This document shows, one piece after another, positions 8,507-16,630 of a DNA stretch of 51,778 nt. The number at the start of each line of letters is the position of its first letter. The first letter of the stretch is position 1. The notes under the pieces were generated by a model. The model worked only from the letters and a program-made list of their open reading frames with translations, did not search any database and was not told the DNA's origin. The DNA comes from a bacterium. Its GTDB lineage: Bacteria; Patescibacteriota; Patescibacteriia; S139-126. The translations under genes and the position numbers were made by a program. The stretch lies in assembly GCA_030666865.1 (NCBI GenBank), contig DAOUWZ010000006.1, forward strand, positions 1 through 51,778, read 5' to 3'.

Positions 8507-8549
8507 CCCGCCTGCCATTGCCTGACGGCTTCAGCCTATGGCGGGCAGG
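8507..8549. repeat. 43-nt palindromic insert in hairpin loop
   Basis: Relative to the empty site at 2463-2480, this copy has an extra 43 nt (starting CCCGCCTGCCATTGCC, ending ATGGCGGGCAGG) placed between the second and third loop bases. The insert is itself an imperfect palindrome. Related copies are at 9609-9696 (interrupted), 16201-16242 (42 nt, diverged) and, inverted and in frame within a gene, at 47620-47661. Confidence 0.85.
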
Positions 8550-8640
8550 TCGCAGGGGTGACAATGTTAGGTTAAACAGGGGTGACAAGGTGGGTAATTT
8601 ATTATTTTTTAATTTGATATTCCTGCCTATCGGCAGAGAT

Positions 8641-9417
8641 TTATAATTCATTTTTAAGCTCTGCAATTCTATCTTCAACTGCCTCGTTGTCTGGATCCTG
8701 CTTCAATACTTCTTCCCAATACAAAATTGCTTCATTATTATTATGCAGTATATCTTCCAAATAAACAGCAAAAAACTTCAAAACATTAATATTATTATTC
8801 GTGCCCGTTAAGGCCTTCAAATAAACTTCTTTGGCTTTTTCCGGATGCTCGGAAAATTTAACATACAAATCAGCAAGCTTTAGATAAGCAATTGTTTCAA
8901 CTGGCTTAATAGCTATTGACTTAGTATAATCATGAGCTGCATCCAAATATTGATGCATATCTTCATGCATTACCCCTAAATTGTGCCAAATCAAAAAATC
9001 ATCTGGGTATTTTTCAGCTACCTTTTTATACTCAATCTCAGCCTGCGCGTAATCACCCATGGTCCGATAAGTATTAGCTACTCCCAAATATCCTGAATAT
9101 GGATTCCCACCATCTAAAGCTTCCTCAGTAATTATTTCTTGCTGAAGTTTTGCCAATTGCTCATCAAGTCTTGCTTTATAATCCTCAGGCGGCATTACGT
9201 CAGGAGTTAATTTCTTTTCTTGATTGGCAAAATAAACAGCCAATTCGTCAACTGGCGCAGTTTTAACTGGAGCTTGAGCTACATCTTTATTAAGATAATA
9301 AAAAACAAAAGATATTACTGCAAGTAATACGACAATTCCAACTAAACGCCATATTTTAGTATTTTGTTTTTTATCATTATGTTCTACTTGTTCCTCCAAG
9401 TTTTTATTTTCTTCCAT
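8641..9417 (-). CDS. Membrane-anchored TPR protein
   Basis: 258 residues. A charged N-terminus (MEENKNLEEQVEHNDKKQ) is followed by one membrane segment at about residues 22-42. A long exposed region follows, with tetratricopeptide repeats from about 105 to 250 (for example ANTYRTMGDYAQAEIEYKKV and NLGVMHEDMHQYLDAAHDYT). It is likely anchored with the TPRs outside, acting as a scaffold for partners. It lies upstream of the O-antigen ligase/TPR gene in the same orientation, but the two are separated by about 290 nt holding repeats and the GIY-YIG remnant. They may therefore share function without sharing a transcript. The partner is unknown. Confidence 0.75.
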   Translation of the reverse strand: MEENKNLEEQVEHNDKKQNTKIWRLVGIVVLLAVISFVFYYLNKDVAQAPVKTAPVDELAVYFANQEKKLTPDVMPPEDYKARLDEQLAKLQQEIITEEALDGGNPYSGYLGVANTYRTMGDYAQAEIEYKKVAEKYPDDFLIWHNLGVMHEDMHQYLDAAHDYTKSIAIKPVETIAYLKLADLYVKFSEHPEKAKEVYLKALTGTNNNINVLKFFAVYLEDILHNNNEAILYWEEVLKQDPDNEAVEDRIAELKNEL

Positions 9418-9736
9418 ATATTTTTATTAATAATTGTATAAATTTTAACAAAAATATGACCTTTTGGCAAAAAATAAATACAAGTAACAAGAGACAAGAA
9501 TACCTGCCGGCAGGCAGACCTCGCCTACGCAAGAATAAAAATAATAATTCACCTATCCCGCGTAGCTGAGGCATTCAGCCTCAGCATAAAAATTACCCAC
9601 CCCTGCCTCCCGCCTGCCATTGCCTGCCCGTCCGCCATTCGGCTTGAGCCGTCAGGCGATTGCCGGGCGGGACGGCTTCAGCCTATGGCGGGCAGGTCGC
9701 AGGGGTGACAAAATGGGTTATAAACTAATAAAAAAA
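9418..9736. repeat. Repeat-filled intergenic region with doubly nested hairpin
   Basis: No gene is visible between 9418 and 9824. Small palindromes are at about 9500-9512 (CTGCCGGCAGGCAG) and 9560-9590 (GCTGAGGCATTCAGCCTCAGC). The segment 9601-9710 repeats the flank seen at 8499-8563. Its 43-nt insert is itself interrupted by 45 additional nt at 9627-9671 (starting CCCGTCCGCCATTCGG, ending TGCCGGGCGGG). This gives an inserted element inside an inserted element inside a hairpin loop. Confidence 0.85.
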
Positions 9737-9768
9737 CAGCCCCGCCCTATAAAAGAGCGGGGTGTTTT
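9730..9768 (-). terminator. Intrinsic terminator of the S-layer-like gene
   Basis: On the minus strand an A-run precedes the stem CACCCCGC / GCGGGGCTG with a loop of about 11 nt, followed by seven T residues. It lies 57 nt past the stop codon of the 1177-residue protein gene, the expected place for its rho-independent terminator. The flanking A-run could also allow it to work from the other strand. Confidence 0.8.
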
Positions 9769-9824
9769 TATCTTAATTAACCAAAGTTAATCAAGAATTA
9801 CTACCTTCTAAATCGTCAAATCAC

Positions 9825-12800
9825 TTACGGTCTTAATAGTGTTTGAGAATTAGATGGCAAAGTCTTAACAAATTCAGAGTTACACCAGTCACTTGAAGTT
9901 TGACTGTGTGGTGTAGCTGAATTATCAGACCAAATAATGTTTACATTTCCTGCTTGTTCAAGAGCAGATGCTGTGCCAGTAGTAGTAGTGCCGTACGGAG
10001 TTGCAAGATTAGTTGCAACAGAATCACCACTTGTACCAGAATTAGCAATAGTTGCTTTCAAGTAGAAAGTTTTACTAGAACCAGCAGAAATTACTTCTTC
10101 AGTAGTGAAAGAAATAGTAATTACTGAACCAGTAATGGTAGTACTACTTGCAGTTATTGCTTGATCATCTGATCCGTCATATAAAACCGGAGCAGTAACC
10201 TCTAAACCAGATGTAGAAACATCCCATTCAAGTTGATACAGGGATACATCTTCAGAACCCTCAGCAGCTACAGTGAACTTACTGATAACATTGCTGTTAC
10301 CATCAGCTGGTGCAGAAGCTGGCAAACTGACATTGGTAAATGTTGGTCTGGTCTTTCTGAGAACCATATTACTACCTTCAACATCAGTGGCCGCGACATT
10401 AGTACCAGTGGTTTCAGTAGTACCAGAACCAAGTCCAATGTGTTTGTATGTCGCATTAACATCAAAGTCTAAACTGAATTCATCACCACTGTCAGCACCT
10501 GCTGAAATAGTAGTAACATCAGAATAAATCTTTAATACTGCGCTGTTATCACGGGCGATGTAGAAATTTATACCAGTGAATGTGATTGATCCACTTGCTA
10601 AATATCCTTCAGCTGTGCCAGTACCAGTCTTGGTTGGGTATTCAAGATAAATCTTGCCCAAGTTGTCAGGATCATTGGTTGTATCATCAACAACAACAGT
10701 TAACTCTTGAACTTCAAAATCCTCATAAAGAGCTGAGAATTTAATAGCATTCATAAACTGCTTGGTTGTACCAGCTAAAATAATGTCAGAGCTTGGCTGT
10801 GAAGCATCAGTAGTAGCTGACAGGGAACCAGTACCAAGGGTTATGGTCTGCAAATCAGTTGCTGAACCACTAATTGAATTACTAGTTATTAATCCACTGC
10901 CTTCAGCAGCAAGATTTGCTGTATATTCACCGGCATTAGCGCTAGAAGTAAAAGATGTATAAACTTCAACAATCTTACTTCCAGATGCTGGAATGTCAAA
11001 ATTAACTGAGAAAATGTTGGATGAACCAGGAGCTACTCTAGTTACTCCAAGTTGATTGCCTTGATCATCCTTCAACAATAGATCTGAAGAAGTAGATGAA
11101 TTGTATTCAGTAGCATCCAAAGCCACAGTCAAAGATGTAATATTTACACCTTCAGCAGAGCCAGAGGTCAATACTGCGCTAGCAACTTTTGCTTCTACAG
11201 TACCAGCCACCATAGTTTGGTCGCCATAACCGGCATATTCAGTAATAGCCAAAGAACCAGTTTGAACACTTAAAGAATTAGCAGCTTTATCAGTTGATGG
11301 ATAAGAACCATAGGCCAATGAGCTCATCTTTTGAACATTTGTTGAACCTGTGCCAATAGAAGCTACTATAGTGTTACCTGACGCAGCAGCTAAAGCTGCA
11401 GAAGTAGCAGTCTTCATATCAGCTTTTACCTCTAAAGATCCAGTAGTACCAGCAGGTACAATCAAACTAGAACCAAAAGTAAAGTTTACATCAGTAGCTT
11501 CAGTCAAATCTTTGGTAGATCCAACTTGAACACCATTGTAAAATACTTTACCATTGTCAAGTCCGCCTTCACTATTTAGGGTAGTAGCAACATTTACGTC
11601 AAAATTCTTTACTTTCATATCTTCACCAGTGGCTTTCAAATCCCACATACCAATGCTTACATTTGTAGCATCTTTGGAAACATTTCCACTTGGAGAATCA
11701 GTTGCTTTAACTACAGACAGGGAACCTGCGTTAATTTCAACTGAACCACCTTCAACTACAGCCCATGTACCAACGGTAGTTGGATATGGCATTACATAAA
11801 CATCGTAATTAGTATCTTTGACTACTACATCAGTAGCTTCCTGCAGGGTGAAGTTGTAAGTTCTGGTTGAACCTTTATCAACATCAGCAAAAACCTTTAA
11901 AGTTTTTGTTTGTCCAGTAGTAAAGTTAATTGGAGCTCCAGCTAAATCAAAGATAAGTTCTCTGTCAGAGTTCATAGCAGCAGTTGTTGCTACTAATGTA
12001 CCGCCATTATAAAGTTTGAAATTTGATAAATCATCAACTAGAACACTGCCCAAATTGGTGAATTTCAAATATTCAAGACTCATTTTTTGGTTAGCTGAAA
12101 CAAAGTTAGCCTGGAAAACTCTGACATCAGTTGTATCCGGATCTTGAGTGCCTGATACAGCTGATACTGTAACTTGCATCTTACCCAAATCTGTTACAGT
12201 AGCAATGGTCATCATATTACCAGTTGCTGGGAAACTGCCGTTTACAGCAGCGCCATCAGTAGTAACATCACTAGCGGAAACTAATTCAAATCCGATAGTT
12301 TGACCTGAAGAAAGTGATAAAGCTAAATCACCTTTTACAGTAATTGATTTGGTTGTGCCAGCAGGAACTGTAAATAATCCGCTAGCATTGTTGAAAGTAA
12401 CATAAGCAGAAGACAAAGAACCGCCATCAGTCAACTTAGTAGAACCATCATAAAGATAAAGGTTCTCCAAAGAAGAATCTGTGGAAATTCCAGTTCTTTT
12501 AAACAGCAAAGTGTTTACTGTGACATCACCATCGGAAGCGGCAGTGAAGTTTACAGTTGTAAATGGAACGAGTGCTTGAGAACCAGCAGAAGTGCCGCTA
12601 TCAGCAATAATACTGGTAGAAGCTGGAGTTGCTGGTGATAAAGCGACAGTTAAACCAGAACCAACTGGAGTGGTAGCGCCCGAACCAATTCCTGCTGGTA
12701 ATGATAAAGCTTGTTCATATCCAGCGACTAAAGCGCCATCTGGATAAGTTTCTGTGTCTGGGATTGTGATCACATCACCCCAAGCATATCTATTACCTTC

Positions 12801-13358
12801 GTAAGTAGCAGCTGAATCAAATGCTCTTTTTGTACCGCCGTCAATCAAATAAACAGCTGGTGAAGAAGCATATTTTACAAGCTGACCATCTGGATGTTCT
12901 GTTGAAGTATCAACATCACTGCCAGTGGTGTAATCTGCTAAGAAAGCATCAGATAACCAGGTAACTTTATCCCAGTCATAACCAAGAGCTAAGAAGACCA
13001 CATCTGAAACGATAGGTCTTTTCATACTGTTATATACAAGATAAACAGCAGCGCCGTCTCCTTTTACCAAGGAAGCGTCTCTGAATTCGACGTTATTTCC
13101 TACAGTGTAGCTGGAGAGGTCTTTTGTCATGACAGTACTAAAATCTGCCGGATATCCCCATGAAGAATAAACATTTGAATGAGGAGTGGACATGATAGTA
13201 ACACCATCTGCACCTACTACATAGACTGTACTTGATGAAGCAGATTTGACTAAATCACCAACAGCTGCGGAAGCTTCTGGTACTGTCACAAAAAGTGAAA
13301 GTCCCATTGCCCACATCAGAGTGAAAACAGTCAAACCGCCGATCAAAAACTTTTTCAT
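9825..13358 (-). CDS. Large secreted S-layer-like surface protein
   Basis: 1177 residues with a clear signal peptide (residues 1-32, ending PEASA before AVGDLV). The first 210 residues contain three degenerate units of the kind VKSASSSTVYVV, LVKGDGAAVYLVYNSMKRPI and LVKYASSPAVYLIDGGTKRA. This VY-x-GxKR motif recurs in surface proteins of uncultured bacteria. The remainder is Ser/Thr/Ala/Gly-rich predicted beta-sandwich repeats with many TVxVKG/TKTLKVFADV-like strands. Cysteine is almost absent (one near the C-terminus). No SLH domain, LPXTG motif or C-terminal membrane anchor is seen. Length, composition, signal peptide, strong terminator and long structured leader together suggest an abundant cell-surface protein, probably the S-layer or a major adhesin. 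An ECF sigma factor and its probable anti-sigma lie just upstream. Confidence 0.72.
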   Translation of the reverse strand: MKKFLIGGLTVFTLMWAMGLSLFVTVPEASAAVGDLVKSASSSTVYVVGADGVTIMSTPHSNVYSSWGYPADFSTVMTKDLSSYTVGNNVEFRDASLVKGDGAAVYLVYNSMKRPIVSDVVFLALGYDWDKVTWLSDAFLADYTTGSDVDTSTEHPDGQLVKYASSPAVYLIDGGTKRAFDSAATYEGNRYAWGDVITIPDTETYPDGALVAGYEQALSLPAGIGSGATTPVGSGLTVALSPATPASTSIIADSGTSAGSQALVPFTTVNFTAASDGDVTVNTLLFKRTGISTDSSLENLYLYDGSTKLTDGGSLSSAYVTFNNASGLFTVPAGTTKSITVKGDLALSLSSGQTIGFELVSASDVTTDGAAVNGSFPATGNMMTIATVTDLGKMQVTVSAVSGTQDPDTTDVRVFQANFVSANQKMSLEYLKFTNLGSVLVDDLSNFKLYNGGTLVATTAAMNSDRELIFDLAGAPINFTTGQTKTLKVFADVDKGSTRTYNFTLQEATDVVVKDTNYDVYVMPYPTTVGTWAVVEGGSVEINAGSLSVVKATDSPSGNVSKDATNVSIGMWDLKATGEDMKVKNFDVNVATTLNSEGGLDNGKVFYNGVQVGSTKDLTEATDVNFTFGSSLIVPAGTTGSLEVKADMKTATSAALAAASGNTIVASIGTGSTNVQKMSSLAYGSYPSTDKAANSLSVQTGSLAITEYAGYGDQTMVAGTVEAKVASAVLTSGSAEGVNITSLTVALDATEYNSSTSSDLLLKDDQGNQLGVTRVAPGSSNIFSVNFDIPASGSKIVEVYTSFTSSANAGEYTANLAAEGSGLITSNSISGSATDLQTITLGTGSLSATTDASQPSSDIILAGTTKQFMNAIKFSALYEDFEVQELTVVVDDTTNDPDNLGKIYLEYPTKTGTGTAEGYLASGSITFTGINFYIARDNSAVLKIYSDVTTISAGADSGDEFSLDFDVNATYKHIGLGSGTTETTGTNVAATDVEGSNMVLRKTRPTFTNVSLPASAPADGNSNVISKFTVAAEGSEDVSLYQLEWDVSTSGLEVTAPVLYDGSDDQAITASSTTITGSVITISFTTEEVISAGSSKTFYLKATIANSGTSGDSVATNLATPYGTTTTGTASALEQAGNVNIIWSDNSATPHSQTSSDWCNSEFVKTLPSNSQTLLRP

Positions 13359-13384
13359 ACAATAATTTCTTTTAATATTTAGGT

Positions 13385-13795
13385 CTTATTAGAACTCATT
13401 GCAACGAATAGACAATCATCTTATATAGCATGCTCACCAAACGCCAGTCCGACCTTTGACAACTTCCTCAAGGAACCTCTGATAAAGATTCTAGTTCAGA
13501 GGTTCTTTAAAATGAATAAGGAAGTAATCTCTCCCCCACTGTAGTCTAGAACAAGCAGGGGTTTAAAAACTGCTTATTCATCAGAGAGAAGTAGTCACTA
13601 TACGCAAATGCGCACACCAAGATAAATTATCCAAAGTTCTAATAAAGATCTAGACCACTTTTGTGGTCAGTTGCCACCAAAGTGGCTTGTTAATTTTGAG
13701 GTTTGATGCTCAAAATTAACACAGACTTATTACAGTCTGAAAATTATCAGTGAAAATCATTGACAATTTTCAGACTACAACGCTTTAAATACTAA
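13385..13795 (-). ncRNA. Hairpin-rich 5' leader of the S-layer-like gene
   Basis: There is no ORF between 13359 and 13931. Instead there is a run of stem-loops: 13472-13506 (AACCTCTGA/TCAGAGGTT), 13512-13581 (ATGAATAAG/CTTATTCAT closing a multi-branched region), 13653-13668 (GACCAC-TTTT-GTGGTC), 13673-13686 (GCCAC-CAAA-GTGGC), 13689-13720 (perfect 12-bp stem), 13722-13739 (CAGACT/AGTCTG) and 13734-13776 (perfect 12-bp stem). The last two share the AGTCTG strand and cannot form together. This looks like a long untranslated leader that stabilises the mRNA or regulates translation, or a separate structured RNA. No known riboswitch class was recognised. Confidence 0.55.
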
Positions 13796-13801
13796 ACTAT
13801 T

Positions 13802-13834
13802 ATTATAATCCAAATTAGAAAGCTTAAATGTCAA
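13802..13834 (-). promoter_or_regulatory. Possible promoter for the leader and S-layer-like gene
   Basis: Minus-strand TTGACA (13829-13834) and TATAAT (13802-13807) are both perfect consensus hexamers but are separated by 21 nt, longer than the usual 17. The predicted start would fall just before the first leader hairpin, which fits the layout. The wrong spacing keeps this tentative; the gene may instead be read by the neighbouring ECF sigma factor. Confidence 0.3.
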
Positions 13835-13931
13835 TTCAAATCCAAATGACTTAATTAAAGAAAAGTGTATTATTGCATTTAGATTTTGAGCTTGATTTGA
13901 CATTTGGATTTTGTTATTTAGATTTAATATT

Positions 13932-14912
13932 TTATTCTTCAACCACCGATGTTGATGTTTCTGTACTGCTTGATATGTCTATTTCAAGTTCATCAGATAT
14001 TTCACTTATTCCCAGCACTTGTCCTTCTTCTAAAACCGGATTGTTTATTTCCTCCAAATATACAGCAAAATTATTTATGAATTCCACAACAGCAACGAAT
14101 TCATCGGCATCAAGCAATTCCTGCATAGCTGAAAGTTTTTCCAGAGCTTCTGCCTGCACCCCTTCTTCTAATTGGCTGATATATTCACCAAATGAAATAA
14201 TTCTTTCTTCAAGCTGTTCAACCAGCATTTCTTTGGAAATATCCTGATCATGCTGATTGTACTTAGCTACCATAACTTCCAATGACTGATATTTTATGGC
14301 TGACACTTCTTTTTCAATTACTGACCGGACTGTAATTGGCATATCTTCATAATGACCTACCAAAACATTCTCAAAATCCTGCGTCTTTTCATTAACCAGC
14401 TTAGCAACATCCAGGGCAGTATCTCCATCCTTAGCTAAACTTGTTTTTACTTCCTTAAGAGAACTGTTGAAATATTTCACTACTTGAGCTACTTTCTCCT
14501 GTTTTTCAACTGGTGATAAATTATCATTAATATCTACCAGTTCAGCCAATCTTCTGTCAGCAAACTCAATTTGTTTTTTGGTCTTAGTTGCTTCATCAGC
14601 TGCTAGTGATACTTGCATCCGTTCAAATGAAATTTTAACTGGATAAAATATATTACCAGGAATTGATTTGGAAGCAGCCGACATAGTATAAGCAGAACCA
14701 GCAATCAATAAAACAAATACAGCCGCTACATAAGAAAATGATTTCATCATATATGGATGACTGATAAAACTAACCAAAGTTGACCATGATGAATTTGACA
14801 CTTTATGGCTTTGTATCTGTGACATCAAAAAATCCTTCTGATTTGTTATTTGTTCAGAAGTCATTTTGATTTCTCTCAACTTAGCTAAATTGTTTTTGAG
14901 ATCTTTACTCAT
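13932..14912 (-). CDS. DUF5667 membrane protein, candidate anti-sigma factor
   Basis: 326 residues. The N-terminal 50 residues are cytoplasmic in character, and one membrane segment (SYVAAVFVLLIAGSAYTMSA) is near residues 56-77. Directly after it comes SKSIPGNIFYPVKISFERMQ and then KKQIEFADRRLAELVDIND. This is the IPG-x-x-x-YPVK ... FAxRRLxEL pattern of DUF5667. The rest is helical and Glu-rich. Its start overlaps the end of the ECF sigma gene by 8 nt. That arrangement and topology are typical of a sigma/anti-sigma pair, so I infer that the N-terminus holds the sigma factor at the membrane and the outer part senses an envelope signal. No zinc-binding anti-sigma motif is visible, so the anti-sigma role is inferred from context. 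Confidence 0.7.
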   Translation of the reverse strand: MSKDLKNNLAKLREIKMTSEQITNQKDFLMSQIQSHKVSNSSWSTLVSFISHPYMMKSFSYVAAVFVLLIAGSAYTMSAASKSIPGNIFYPVKISFERMQVSLAADEATKTKKQIEFADRRLAELVDINDNLSPVEKQEKVAQVVKYFNSSLKEVKTSLAKDGDTALDVAKLVNEKTQDFENVLVGHYEDMPITVRSVIEKEVSAIKYQSLEVMVAKYNQHDQDISKEMLVEQLEERIISFGEYISQLEEGVQAEALEKLSAMQELLDADEFVAVVEFINNFAVYLEEINNPVLEEGQVLGISEISDELEIDISSSTETSTSVVEE

Positions 14913-15456
14913 CTTCAGTAATTTTTTTTAATGCTTTAATAGCCCGATGCAAAGTTACCCTGATATTATTTTCAGTCTTTCCAATCATCTTGGAAATTTC
15001 TTTGACTGAATATTGTTCTATATAATACAAAGTGATTATGTCATTATAATCATCTGATAAATTGGAAACCGCTTCTATCAATTTGTTTATCTCCTGATCT
15101 ATCTCAATCCGATTAACAATTTTGTCTGATATTTCATCCACGATTTGCTTTGCCTGATCAATTTCCAATGATTCTTTGCGCTGCCTGTAATAATCTACGA
15201 TTAAATTATGAGCAATACTATATAAAAACGCTTGCAAATTATCAACTTGTTTCTCACTTTTGCCAATATATTCCCAAAATTTTAAAAAAGTACTACCAGT
15301 CAAATCCTCTGCTATTTGCTCACTTGGAACTTTGAAATAGATATACCGATATATTTTCTGGCTATATTCATCATAAACTTCAGAAAATGCATTGGCATCG
15401 CCTTTTTTTATGCGTTCCAAAATTAGGGAATCTCTGATTTTTTTAAATGCTTTCAT
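14905..15456 (-). CDS. ECF-type RNA polymerase sigma factor
   Basis: 183 residues. Region 2 spans about residues 18-85 (FSEVYDEYSQKIYRYIYFKV, then AEDLTGSTFLKFWEYI, then LYSIAHNLIVDYYRQRK, the -10 recognition helix). Region 4 spans about 125-180 (YNDIITLYYIEQYSVKEISK, GKTENNIRVTLHRAIKAL, the -35 HTH). Regions 1 and 3 are absent, as in the ECF group (sigma-70 family type 4). It is followed with overlap by a DUF5667 transmembrane protein and then, after a gap, by the S-layer-like gene. It probably directs transcription of envelope genes, perhaps that gene and itself. Targets cannot be proven from the window. Confidence 0.9.
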   Translation of the reverse strand: MKAFKKIRDSLILERIKKGDANAFSEVYDEYSQKIYRYIYFKVPSEQIAEDLTGSTFLKFWEYIGKSEKQVDNLQAFLYSIAHNLIVDYYRQRKESLEIDQAKQIVDEISDKIVNRIEIDQEINKLIEAVSNLSDDYNDIITLYYIEQYSVKEISKMIGKTENNIRVTLHRAIKALKKITEDE

Positions 15457-15483
15457 ATTATATGACGAAAAAAATGAATATTT

Positions 15484-15512
15484 ATTACAGTATATTTAAT
15501 AAATATATCCAA
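15484..15512 (-). promoter_or_regulatory. Promoter candidate for the sigma/DUF5667 operon
   Basis: Minus-strand TTGGAT (15507-15512) and TGTAAT (15484-15489) are separated by exactly 17 nt and resemble housekeeping -35/-10 boxes (4 of 6 and 5 of 6 matches). They lie 28 nt upstream of the sigma factor start codon. No Shine-Dalgarno sequence precedes the ATG. Confidence 0.45.
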
Positions 15513-15699
15513 ATTTTTTAGGAATTATTGCCAATAAAAAAAACTAATTAACCCTACAGACAATTTAAATACATAGTAATTCTGCGATTTTTCGCTAAAT
15601 TTAGGTTTAATTAGCACATAAAAACATTCTACCTAACTTATAAAAAAATAGCAAGCTAGTCAAGGAGATATAATTACCATTCAATTTATTTCATATATT

Positions 15700-16342
15700 A
15701 CCCACCCCTTTCCTGCCTGCCAGTCATCGCTCTAAGGTGAGCCTCGTGCTCAGACTCGAGGAGTAGGCAGGAATTCCCCTCCCTAGAGGGGATTTTTGCT
15801 ATTAATGTTTCTACTGTTAAAATATGATTAGCGCATTCCCCTTTTGAGAGACCTGCCTGCCGGTAGGCAGGGGCGGGGTGTGTTATATTCTCCTAAAAAC
15901 ACAATAAATATGGGGAAATATCTACTATATATGACGCTTTAATATTTATATTATTACTTTGAATTATAAAACTACTATTATTGATATTAAAAACCCCCTA
16001 AATCCCCTCTTCGACCATGAGCTCCCGTTCAGGGTCTGAGGACCTATCAGGGTCTCGAACGACAGAGCCGAATGGCCTTGTCAGGGGGATTTACCTGCTA
16101 AAATTTGACTTATTATATAAACATTCTATAATAAAGTGTAGAGTGTTCTACACTTTATTATATTCGTTTAATAATATTCAAATAGTGTAGCGGAAACCTT
16201 CCCGCCTACTAACGCCTGATGCCGTAGACTATGGCGAGCAGGTAGGTTCCCATTGTTATATATTTGTCTAATAATTATTTTTTAAATGGAAGGCTAAAGC
16301 CTTCCGCTACATTCTATAAACTAATAACTATAACCTAATCCA
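15700..16342. repeat. Dense repeat region with no gene
   Basis: The stretch between the sigma factor and the HTH gene holds stacked repeats. At 15712-15771 is a palindrome with the 39-nt insert also seen at 5953-5991. At 15852-15871 is the uninterrupted 20-nt palindrome CCTGCCTGCCGGTAGGCAGG. About 15965-16010 is a half copy of the MITE-like element at 803-920. At 16010-16090 is a unit with a 39-nt insert (16025-16063). At 16127-16162 is a perfect 16-bp stem with a GTGT loop. At 16201-16242 is a diverged 42-nt palindrome. At 16288-16305 is GGAAGGCT-AA-AGCCTTCC. No coding sequence is supported. Confidence 0.7.
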
Positions 16343-16630
16343 ATGTCTATTCCCCCAATTCGTGTCTCTGTCTCCGAAGCCGCTAAGCTTCTAGGAGTCA
16401 CGCCAAAAACCATCCGTCAAGCCATCAAAGCTCAAGCAGTAAAATATATCGTGGTTCGCGGCCGGTATAAAATAAATTTTGCTTCGCTAGTAGAGTGGTC
16501 GCAAAAATCAACCCGTCGTAAAACTCAATTTTACAATCAAGGTATTGGTCAGTATGCTACCAACTGGCAAATCAATAATCGCAAATATTCCCCTTCGGAA
16601 AAATTGATAAAAAAAGAAAGCGCCGATTAG
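16343..16630 (+). CDS. Small helix-turn-helix (excisionase/MerR-like) DNA-binding protein
   Basis: 95 residues. The N-terminal HTH SEAAKLLGVTPKTIRQAI (residues 10-27) is followed by a wing with YIVVRGRYKINFASLVEWSQ. This is the helix_turn_helix_17/excisionase-family arrangement. The C-terminal 40 residues are basic and polar and match nothing I recognise. It stands alone on the plus strand inside a repeat-dense region, with no recombinase gene next to it. It may be a transcription regulator or a relic of an integrated element. No Shine-Dalgarno site precedes the ATG. The weak stem at its stop codon (GCGCCGA/TCGACGC then TTTT, about 16619-16645) may terminate it. Confidence 0.65.
   Translation: MSIPPIRVSVSEAAKLLGVTPKTIRQAIKAQAVKYIVVRGRYKINFASLVEWSQKSTRRKTQFYNQGIGQYATNWQINNRKYSPSEKLIKKESAD

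Noticed and set aside
8493-8678. Minus-strand ORF of 61 codons
   Set aside because: It is translated from palindromic repeat DNA and overlaps the end of the TPR gene; there is no ribosome site or homology.
10268-10527. Overlapping ORFs on both strands within the S-layer-like gene
   Set aside because: Their Val/Ser/Pro-rich translations are shadows of the repetitive coding sequence in other frames.
9825-13358. SLH-domain or LPXTG-anchored protein
   Set aside because: No SLH motif, LPXTG or C-terminal hydrophobic/basic anchor was found in the 1177-residue protein, so the S-layer call rests on composition and context only.
15457-16342. tRNA or other known RNA gene in the gene-free region
   Set aside because: No cloverleaf with T-loop GTTCRANYC and matching arms was found; the visible structures are simple repeat hairpins.
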